From Bradyrhizobium erythrophlei (GTDB lineage Bacteria; Pseudomonadota; Alphaproteobacteria; Rhizobiales; Xanthobacteraceae): a DNA stretch of 64,000 nt. How positions within the stretch are numbered: position 1 is the first letter of the stretch; each line of letters starts with the position of its first letter. The translations under genes were made by a program, and so were the position numbers. The stretch is from the NCBI GenBank assembly GCA_900129675.1, contig FSRD01000002.1, forward strand, positions 1,054,001 through 1,118,000, given 5' to 3'. The notes beneath the pieces are model-generated. The model ran no database searches and had not been told where the DNA came from. It was given only the letters and a program-made list of their open reading frames with translations. Below, piece after piece: positions 57,897 to 64,000 of this stretch.

Positions 57897-58871
57897 TCAA
57901 CCGGGCGTGAAAAGCGCCTTGCCGCGATTTTTTGAGGCCACCGCCACGGCTTCGGCGATTTGCCCGAAGCTGAAGGTGCCGGCAACCGGTGAACTGATCG
58001 CGCCCGACGCGACGAGCGGCGTCAAGCGATCGTACATCGCGGTGATCTTGTCTGATGTGGCGGTGTTGAACCAATTGGCCAGCCAGAATCCGCGTATCGA
58101 TACGTCGTGGAATATCAGGGGTAGCGCGGGGCCAACGAACGGCTTGCCGCTGATCGCACTATAGAACACCAGAACACCCTTTGCCGCCAGGCAACCCAGC
58201 AGGTTCATCGTCGCGGTATCGGCAACCCCATCGACGGCGAGGGCAATGGGGGCGCCGCCGGTTTCGGCCGCAACCCGCTTGGCGAGATCCGGTCCATCGA
58301 CAAGCACGACGTCGCCGCCGATCGCCTTGATCTCGGCGACGACATCCTCGCGCCGGACTACATTGACGGTCTTCAGGCCAAGCGATTTCGCGATCGCGAT
58401 CAGCGCCCGGCCAACGCCTGAGTTGGCGCTGTTCTGGATGACCCAGCCACCTGATGGCAGGGCAACGTATTCGGTCAGCAGCAGATAGGCCGTCGCGGGA
58501 TTGATGCCGAGCATCGCAAGTTGATGGATGTCGCCGCCGGCAAGCGGCCGCAGCCGGCTTCCGTCCGCCTTGATCCGTTCCGCCCATGCGGGGGACGGAT
58601 AGGGTACGAGCGTCCGGTCGCCTTCTTTCAGATGCGTGACGCCGCCGCCGACCGCGACGACACGGCCGACGCCTTCCGTTCCCACGATGCTGGGCAGCTT
58701 CGGCCGGTACCCGTACCGACCGGAAATCATCAGGAGATCGCTCATGTTGATGGGCGAGGCTTCCAGCGCGATCACCACCTCACCTTCACCGGGCGCTCCG
58801 ACATCGGGAACGTCGACCAATTTCATCACCTCGGCCGGATTGCCGAAGGCCTCGATCTGGATCGCCTTCAT
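57897..58871 (-). CDS. Zinc-independent quinone oxidoreductase / alcohol dehydrogenase-like MDR protein
   Basis: This 324-residue MDR enzyme reduces quinones or enones with NAD(P)H. The N-terminal region PINMSDLLMISGRYGYRPKLPSIVGTEGVGRV, the nucleotide-binding QNSANSGVGRALIAIAKSLG and the lack of zinc-ligand Cys support the trans-2-enoyl-CoA reductase/quinone reductase branch. ATG 58871 is chosen because GGGAG lies about eight bases upstream; ATG 58877 is too close to it. A near-perfect palindrome upstream and an adjacent TetR gene on the same strand suggest repression by that TetR. Confidence 0.9.
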   Translation of the reverse strand: MKAIQIEAFGNPAEVMKLVDVPDVGAPGEGEVVIALEASPINMSDLLMISGRYGYRPKLPSIVGTEGVGRVVAVGGGVTHLKEGDRTLVPYPSPAWAERIKADGSRLRPLAGGDIHQLAMLGINPATAYLLLTEYVALPSGGWVIQNSANSGVGRALIAIAKSLGLKTVNVVRREDVVAEIKAIGGDVVLVDGPDLAKRVAAETGGAPIALAVDGVADTATMNLLGCLAAKGVLVFYSAISGKPFVGPALPLIFHDVSIRGFWLANWFNTATSDKITAMYDRLTPLVASGAISSPVAGTFSFGQIAEAVAVASKNRGKALFTPG

Positions 58872-58885
58872 GACCATTCTCCCGG

Positions 58886-58907
58886 TTATGTACTACATAG
58901 TACGTAA
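58886..58907 (-). promoter_or_regulatory. 22-base near-perfect palindrome, likely TetR operator
   Basis: TTATGTACTA, two central bases, TAGTACGTAA: the arms match at nine of ten positions. It lies between the TetR gene stop (58921) and the quinone oxidoreductase start (58871). A similar half, TATGTACG, lies upstream of the TetR start near 59504. Confidence 0.75.
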
Positions 58908-58920
58908 TGGAGGTGGGCTG

Positions 58921-59496
58921 TCAAGCAAGCAGTTTCAAGGCCTGATCAAGCGTGGCACGGACGCGCGCCGCATCCGGCGCATCTTTGGCCAGCACCATCA
59001 GTCCGGTATAGACCGCCATGATCGTATGCGCGGTGGCGTCCGGATCGAAGCCGTCGGCGAATTGCGCGCGATCGGCGCGCAGCCGCTCTCGCAGCAGTTC
59101 CTCCAGCTTCCGGTTGAAGCTTTCGATCCGCTTGCGGACTTCCCTTTGCTCGGCCGCGCCGTCGGCCGATGTATTGATCGAAAGGCATCCGCGCTTGCCT
59201 TTGACGCCCGAACAGAACGGGACAAAGCCGGTCAGCCAGCGATGCACCGCGTCGCGGGCCGACGGGCCGTCGTTGATGATGCGTTCGGCACGGGCGACGA
59301 TGCGCGCATGATAGCGTTCCAGAACCTTGAGGAACAACGCGTTCTTGTCACCGAAGGCGGCATAGAGGCTCGGCTTGGCGAGCCCGGTGGCCGCGGTGAT
59401 GTCGTCGAGCGACGTGCCCTGGAATCCTTTTTGCCAGAACACATCGCGCGCGAGGTCCAGCGCCTCGTCGGGATCGAAACTGCGCGGTCTTGCCAT
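58921..59496 (-). CDS. TetR/AcrR-family repressor
   Basis: This 191-residue regulator starts with the helix-turn-helix FDPDEALDLARDVFWQKGFQGTSLDDITAATGLAKPSLYAAFGDKNALF and has a C-terminal ligand-binding domain of the TetR_C_6-like type. It ends 49 bases before the oxidoreductase gene on the same strand, with a palindrome in the gap, so it likely controls that gene and possibly itself. The ligand is probably an electrophile or quinone (inference). Confidence 0.9.
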   Translation of the reverse strand: MARPRSFDPDEALDLARDVFWQKGFQGTSLDDITAATGLAKPSLYAAFGDKNALFLKVLERYHARIVARAERIINDGPSARDAVHRWLTGFVPFCSGVKGKRGCLSINTSADGAAEQREVRKRIESFNRKLEELLRERLRADRAQFADGFDPDATAHTIMAVYTGLMVLAKDAPDAARVRATLDQALKLLA

Positions 59497-59541
59497 CTGC
59501 CCTATGTACGCGACGCCGGAGAAATCGCAAACCGCGCCGGC

Positions 59542-62232
59542 TTAGCCTGGTTCAGGCGCCGCGACCGGCGGTGCGGCCTGTCTGCGGAACAGGATCCGCT
59601 GGTAGAGCCAGCCGATCGCCACCAGCACCAGCCCTAAGCACATGAACGAGAGCGCGCGGTAGACGCCCGTCAGCGTCGACATGTCGATCAGGAACGCTTT
59701 CAGGATCGTCAGCGCTATCACCGCGGCGGAGGCCAGCCGGGCGCGTTGCGAGTTGAACAGGATGCCGCCGAGCAGCGCCACACCGAACGCCAGCCATGCA
59801 ATCGAATAGCTGTATTGCTCGGCGCCCGTGGTCGGGCCGCGGGTCAGCACCGGACCATGATACAGCCTGCGGATTTCAAACGTGACATAAGTCAGCGCCA
59901 GAACCAGGGAGCCTGCGGCAATCGCGTTGGCGTAGCCGGCCGGGCGCCGGCCGGCGACCGCATAGGACAACAGCAGCGCCAGCACCGCGGGCAGGGCATA
60001 GGCGAGCAGCAGCAGGTTGATGAAGTCGCCGCCGACATCGGTCGGCCAGAAGATCGGCGTCTCCAGCAGCATCAGCCCGAACACGGTGGCAAGCCCGGCA
60101 TAGACCGTGAGCAGCACCGCGCCGACGTTGTGGACGATGCTCCGGGTGCGGATTCGCAGCCGCTCGAGGCCGATCGCCATCGCGAGCGTGACGCAGACCT
60201 GCAGCGCGAACTCGGTGAGCGAAGTGCTGACCCGGTACATGTCGCCGCCATTGACCGCGTGGCGGATCTCGGTGAACGCCAGCAGCACCGTGAACAGGAT
60301 CGCGGCCGATTCCACCGTGCGCAGCGGCGCGTCGTCGCCGCCGCGGCGCAGGAAGATGCTTGCGGTCCAGAACGACAGTGCCGGGATGCCGTAGCCCCAC
60401 AACAGCCAGTTGAAGATGGGCGTGGAGCCGACGTCAGCGCCGACGATGCGCGGCTCGTAGCCGATCCGCAGCACGACGATCCCGGCCAGGATCGCGGCCA
60501 GCGACCGCAGGAACGGAATCGGGCGCTGCAACGAGATCCACGCGGTGCCCATCGACATCAGCGCCAGCGCGATCGTGAGCCAGCCCTTTTCCAGGGCGAA
60601 GGTCAGCGCCAGCGCGAGCGCTGCGAGCGCGCCGGTGGCGAACAGCGCGATCGAGGCCGGCATTCCCGGGCGGTCGTCGCGCTTGGTCAAAATCTCGGTC
60701 GCGAAGCCGTAGGCTCCGGCCAGCCCCACCGCCAGGATCGCAAACGGGATCGAGCGGTCGAGATGCGCGATCCGCGCGTAAAGCGCGACCAGCAGCGCCA
60801 GCGGCGTAAACACCGATGCCGCGGACCAGATCACGGGGATGACCGGGCTCGTTGAACGGCCCTGTGCCAGAAATCCCGCGACGCCAAACCCGGCAGCGAA
60901 GATCGCGGCCGATACCAGGTGCAGCGACACCGACCCGTCCGTGGCGTTGGGTCCGATCCCCGGCAGCGGTCCGCCGGGCAGCACCAGCATGTCGGGATTG
61001 GCGCGGATCGCCCATTCGGCAAAGACGATGAAGACGAAGGTGGCTGCGGCGCCGACCGCGCCGGTAGCGGCATCGCTTCGCCACGCGACCAGCAGGGAGC
61101 CCGCCACCAGCAGTCCGAACACGATCATGGCGGTATCGGCATGAAAACTGTTCAGCACGATCAGCATCGCACCGAACAGATAGGCTGCGAGCGAGCCGGA
61201 CGAGATCGGCTCGATCTGGCCTTCGTCGGCCGGCGGTCCGAACATGAACCCGCAGACGACAAGCAGTGCGGCAAGGACAAAACCCGCCATGACATGGAAG
61301 GCGTGCGGCGCGACCATCGTTGGTCCGCATTGCAGGCAGGGGAACGTCCACAGCAGCGCGAACGCGATCGTGGTAACCGCCAGCCAGCGCCACAGCCGGA
61401 TCCGCGCCAGGCCGAAGGCTGCCGCGGTGACGATGGCGAGATAGATGTAGAGCGCCCAGAAGTCCGGCTTGTTCGACGAGACCAGAATGGGTGTGACGAA
61501 GGCGCCGGCGATGCCCAGTCCGGCGAGCGCCGGCCCGTGCAGCAGCGCCCCGGCCAGCGTGCCCAACGCCACCAGTCCGAGCAGGATGAACGCGGTCGCC
61601 GGGGCGAGGAAATCGTAGAGCGCATAGGCCGCGTAGACCGTCGCAAAGGCCACCGCCGTTCCGGCAGCGGTGAGAATGGCGGGGATATTGGCAATCGGCA
61701 GCGCTTCGATCGCGGAGATGCTCTCCTTGCGGCGCGTCCATTCGCCGGCGGCGAGCAGCGCCAGCCCAAACAGGCCACCCAGAAGCGTGCGCACGCCGGG
61801 GCCAAGCAGCCCGGCTTCGATCGAATAGCGGACCATGAAGAATCCGCCGAGCGCCAGCGTCAGCCCGCCGATCCAAACCACCCAGCGGGTGCCGAGGGTT
61901 TCCTCGAAACCACGATCGGGTGGTGGCGGTGGCGCTGCCTGCGCGCTGCCGGCGGTGTCGTTCGCCTCAGCCGATGCAGCCGCGGCGGGTGCGATGGATT
62001 CCACATCCGGAGCCAGCGGCGGCGGTTCTGGCGTGACGCTGGGCGCGGCGGCGGCCGGGGTCTGCGCGAACTCCTGCCCGGACGGCAGCGGGGGCGGAAC
62101 GGGCCTCGCTGCGGCTGCCGGAGTCGCCTCGATCGCCTCCAGCCGCGTGCGCAGGGACGCTACCTGGTTCATCGCCTTGCGGGCGAAGATAAACGCGACC
62201 AGCGCGATCACGAGCGAGAAGAAGTCGAACAT
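59542..62232 (-). CDS. DUF2339 polytopic membrane protein
   Basis: This 896-residue protein belongs to the DUF2339 family of giant membrane proteins. After one N-terminal span (FFSLVIALVAFIFARKAM) comes a Pro/Ala-rich cytoplasmic linker (about 30-115), and then WVVWIGGLTLALGGFFMVRYSIEAGLLGP followed by some 25 further hydrophobic helices to the C terminus. No catalytic motif can be seen, and the function is unknown. ATG 62232 begins the typical short N-terminal anchor. No co-oriented neighbour is close. Confidence 0.9.
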   Translation of the reverse strand: MFDFFSLVIALVAFIFARKAMNQVASLRTRLEAIEATPAAAARPVPPPLPSGQEFAQTPAAAAPSVTPEPPPLAPDVESIAPAAAASAEANDTAGSAQAAPPPPPDRGFEETLGTRWVVWIGGLTLALGGFFMVRYSIEAGLLGPGVRTLLGGLFGLALLAAGEWTRRKESISAIEALPIANIPAILTAAGTAVAFATVYAAYALYDFLAPATAFILLGLVALGTLAGALLHGPALAGLGIAGAFVTPILVSSNKPDFWALYIYLAIVTAAAFGLARIRLWRWLAVTTIAFALLWTFPCLQCGPTMVAPHAFHVMAGFVLAALLVVCGFMFGPPADEGQIEPISSGSLAAYLFGAMLIVLNSFHADTAMIVFGLLVAGSLLVAWRSDAATGAVGAAATFVFIVFAEWAIRANPDMLVLPGGPLPGIGPNATDGSVSLHLVSAAIFAAGFGVAGFLAQGRSTSPVIPVIWSAASVFTPLALLVALYARIAHLDRSIPFAILAVGLAGAYGFATEILTKRDDRPGMPASIALFATGALAALALALTFALEKGWLTIALALMSMGTAWISLQRPIPFLRSLAAILAGIVVLRIGYEPRIVGADVGSTPIFNWLLWGYGIPALSFWTASIFLRRGGDDAPLRTVESAAILFTVLLAFTEIRHAVNGGDMYRVSTSLTEFALQVCVTLAMAIGLERLRIRTRSIVHNVGAVLLTVYAGLATVFGLMLLETPIFWPTDVGGDFINLLLLAYALPAVLALLLSYAVAGRRPAGYANAIAAGSLVLALTYVTFEIRRLYHGPVLTRGPTTGAEQYSYSIAWLAFGVALLGGILFNSQRARLASAAVIALTILKAFLIDMSTLTGVYRALSFMCLGLVLVAIGWLYQRILFRRQAAPPVAAPEPG

Positions 62233-62350
62233 CAGGCCTCCAGGCGGGCGCGTCAGATCATTAACCGATCCGTTTCACGGCCCGTCGCAATCCAGTGAGT
62301 GCAGCTTTAGCCGCTAAAAGTTCAATGAGGCCGTGCGGTATTTGCGCGCG

Positions 62351-62857
62351 TTACTCCAGATCGACCTGGAAGGGCCGGCCTTCGACGATCATGCTGCCCG
62401 GCCCCATCTCGTCGAGCGCGCGCAGCATCCGTCCCTCGCGCCCCAGTGCCTTGTCGGCGAGGCTGACGATCAGCCGGTTCGGAGATGCGATCGGGGAGGC
62501 CGCGCGAATCTGGCGCGCAATCGCAATCTCGTCGCGATGCGGATTGAGCATGCAAGCGGCGGCAAAGGCGCTGGCGGTCGAGCGGCTGATGCCGGCATAG
62601 CAATGCACCACCATCGGCGCGCTGCGGTCCCAACTGCGGACGAAGTTCAGCACTTTTTCGATGTGCGCTTCCGACGGCGCGAGAAACCCGTCCATGTGCT
62701 CGGTGATGTCGTCGACCTGCACCTTCAGATGATTGGCCGCGAGGATCGAGGCCGGCCGCTGCACCTGATCGACATTGGCCATCACGGTGAGAACGTGACT
62801 GGCGCCGGTGGCCTTGACGGTGTCGGGAAGTGCTGCGAGCGAACAGACGTGAAGCAT
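62351..62857 (-). CDS. Protein tyrosine/dual-specificity phosphatase-like protein
   Basis: This 168-residue cytoplasmic protein has the Cys-phosphatase loop VHCYAGISRSTASAFAAA, matching H-C-x5-R-S, and the preceding general-acid candidate Asp in VDDITEHMDG. It is a small rhizobial tyrosine-phosphatase type rather than a low-molecular-weight one. It follows the HD-domain gene and a tag gene on the same strand. Substrate unknown. Confidence 0.85.
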   Translation of the reverse strand: MLHVCSLAALPDTVKATGASHVLTVMANVDQVQRPASILAANHLKVQVDDITEHMDGFLAPSEAHIEKVLNFVRSWDRSAPMVVHCYAGISRSTASAFAAACMLNPHRDEIAIARQIRAASPIASPNRLIVSLADKALGREGRMLRALDEMGPGSMIVEGRPFQVDLE

Positions 62858-62936
62858 GGTGATCCCTGGGCGTCCTCTGGTTATCGCGATTATAGGACCG
62901 CGCGCAGGGTGGTGAAAGCAGGTTCGGGCGCGGTGT

Positions 62937-63554
62937 TCAACCGTGCAATAGCTTGAATCGCGCCAAAAACCGCTTCTCGGCCTTTGCCGCCGTCCACGGC
63001 GTCATGTAATCCCGCTCGGTCGCCGCGGGCAGGCCCGGATCCCGGCCGAACAGGCGCTTGGCCTCGGCTTCCGCAAAGCCCGCCAGATGCGTCGCTTCGA
63101 GATAGGCAGCACCTCGGTCAGCGGCCTTGATCTTCTGGGTGATTTCATCGGCGAGCACCGGCGGCAGTCCGAACCGGATGTGGATCGCCGAAAGCAGCCG
63201 CTTTTCCACCACCTTGTAGTCGCCGCCAAGCACCGCCTTGAACGGCGAGATCATGTCGCCGATGACGTATTCCGGCGCGTCGTGCAGCAGCGCCGCGATC
63301 CGGAATTTGATATCGACGCGCGGCATCTGCTCGCGCATCACGGCCTCGACCAGCAGCGTATGCTGCGCCACCGAAAAGATATGCGGGCCGCTGGTCTGCC
63401 CGTTCCAGCGTGCGACGCGCGCGAGGCCGTGGGCGATGTCGGCGATTTCGATATCCAGCGGCGAGGGGTCGAGCAGATCGAGCCGCCGTCCCGACAGCAT
63501 CCGCTGCCAGACGCGGGTGGAGACATCGGAGGCGGACGATTTTCTGGCCGTCAT
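62937..63554 (-). CDS. HD-domain phosphohydrolase (YfbR-like)
   Basis: This 205-residue protein is an HD-superfamily phosphohydrolase. The metal ligands are seen in GPHIFSVAQHTLLV (His) and AALLHDAPEYVIGD (His-Asp), followed by MISPFKAVLGGDYKVVEKRLL, as in the YfbR/HDDC2 5-prime-deoxynucleotidase group. Its ATG overlaps the stop of tag by the ATGA pattern, so it is translationally coupled. It may remove damaged or excess nucleotides next to a base-excision enzyme (inference). Confidence 0.88.
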   Translation of the reverse strand: MTARKSSASDVSTRVWQRMLSGRRLDLLDPSPLDIEIADIAHGLARVARWNGQTSGPHIFSVAQHTLLVEAVMREQMPRVDIKFRIAALLHDAPEYVIGDMISPFKAVLGGDYKVVEKRLLSAIHIRFGLPPVLADEITQKIKAADRGAAYLEATHLAGFAEAEAKRLFGRDPGLPAATERDYMTPWTAAKAEKRFLARFKLLHG

Positions 63555-64000
63555 TTGATCTTGAGGCGGGGGCTGCGATGCGTCCCGCTGCAGGTCTCGT
63601 GGCAGAAGCAGGTGACCAGATGGTCGTTGACCATGCCAGTGGCCTGCATGAAGGCGTAGACGATGGTCGGGCCGACGAATTTGAAGCCGCGGGAGGCGAG
63701 TTCCTTGGAAATCTTGATTGATGTTGGCGTCGATGCCGGCACGCTGGCGGTGGTCTTGAACGTGTTGACCTTCGGCTTGCCGTCGACGAAGTCCCACAGG
63801 AATTTCGAGAAGCCCGGGCCCTCTTCCATGATCTTCAGGTAGGATTTGGCGCTTGCGACCGTGCCCTCGATCTTGGCGCGGTTGCGGACGATGCCGGCGT
63901 CGTTCATCAGCGCCTCGACTTTTTTCGCATTGTAGCGCGCGATCTTCTCCGGCTGAAAATCGGCGAACGCTTTGCGAAAGTTCTCGCGCTTGCGCAGGAT
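63551..64000 (-). CDS. tag: DNA-3-methyladenine glycosylase I (Tag), 5-prime end outside the window
   Basis: The 149 visible C-terminal residues cover the Tag core: FADFQPEKIARY, MNDAGIVRNRAKIEGTVASAKSYLKI, GFSKFLWDFVDGKPKVN, SKELASRGFKFVGPTIVYAFMQATGMVNDHLVTCFCH. The zinc ligands His and Cys near the end (LVTCFCHETC) are present. It removes 3-methyladenine from DNA. The start lies beyond base 64000. The stop overlaps the HD-domain gene start. Confidence 0.93.
   Translation of the reverse strand: MLRKRENFRKAFADFQPEKIARYNAKKVEALMNDAGIVRNRAKIEGTVASAKSYLKIMEEGPGFSKFLWDFVDGKPKVNTFKTTASVPASTPTSIKISKELASRGFKFVGPTIVYAFMQATGMVNDHLVTCFCHETCSGTHRSPRLKIK

Noticed and set aside
60919..62298. A 459-codon plus-strand frame over the DUF2339 gene.
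   Set aside because: It is extremely Arg/Gln/Asp-rich and mirrors a membrane protein gene, which is typical of an antisense shadow.
1..64000. CRISPR arrays, rRNA and tRNA genes.
   Set aside because: I read for regularly spaced direct repeats and for tRNA-like cloverleaf ends and conserved rRNA segments and saw none; a covariance search would be needed to be certain about small RNAs.

Overview
The window looks like chromosomal DNA of a Bradyrhizobium-like alphaproteobacterium (Nitrobacteraceae). This rests on high G+C coding sequence, a CcrM-type GANTC methylase, many branched-chain-amino-acid-type (Liv) transport parts, a twin-arginine-like family PF04392 binding protein, and several dispersed palindromic intergenic repeats that I recognise from Bradyrhizobium and Rhodopseudomonas genomes. 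The assignment is inference; there is no rRNA in the window to confirm it. I saw no tRNA, rRNA or CRISPR array.

Layout. Bases 1-5300 carry a complete Liv-type ABC importer operon (ATPase, two permeases, binding protein, second ATPase) with a perfect stem-loop before the last gene. Bases 5300-13600 are the accessory-looking part: long gene-poor stretches, four copies of a TGTCCG-type repeat, a frameshifted IS110-family (IS1111-like) element, a lone receiver-domain protein, a secreted sulfatase, a two-part L,D-transpeptidase and a binding-protein gene with an in-frame amber codon. Bases 13600-21340 form a conserved housekeeping block (smc, two tandem dsbA-like genes, dciA, an orphan higA, mutY, a hotdog thioesterase).

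Bases 21400-34950 mix detoxification and repair: an FAD monooxygenase, two GSTs, ccrM, a zinc peptidase, moaB, a MarR-GNAT fusion, a PA0069-type radical SAM protein behind a textbook alphaproteobacterial LexA box, rnhB, a GT39-like membrane protein and a family-4-like uracil-DNA glycosylase. Bases 35100-48060 hold core metabolism and translation: ETF-ubiquinone oxidoreductase, a TPR lipoprotein-like protein, ispE, a polyprenyl diphosphate synthase, trmN6-like, sppA-like, and glyQ-orfX-glyS, where a low-G+C gene is wedged between the two glycyl-tRNA synthetase subunits and glyS itself carries a low-G+C in-frame segment. Bases 48360-64000 contain ppdK with a histone-H1-like tail, a SleB-type cell-wall hydrolase, an MFS transporter, acuI-like, a TetR/quinone-oxidoreductase pair with a near-perfect operator, a giant DUF2339 membrane protein, and a tag / HD-phosphohydrolase / tyrosine-phosphatase group that runs off the window end.

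Strongest leads: the glyQ-X-glyS locus; the GANTC/CtrA-like cluster at the ccrM start; the LexA box of the radical SAM gene; perfect operators for MarR-GNAT and TetR/QOR; an N-terminus of trmN6 apparently encoded by an intergenic repeat; and the dispersed palindromes, one with perfect 31-base arms. None is proven to be a new system from sequence alone.
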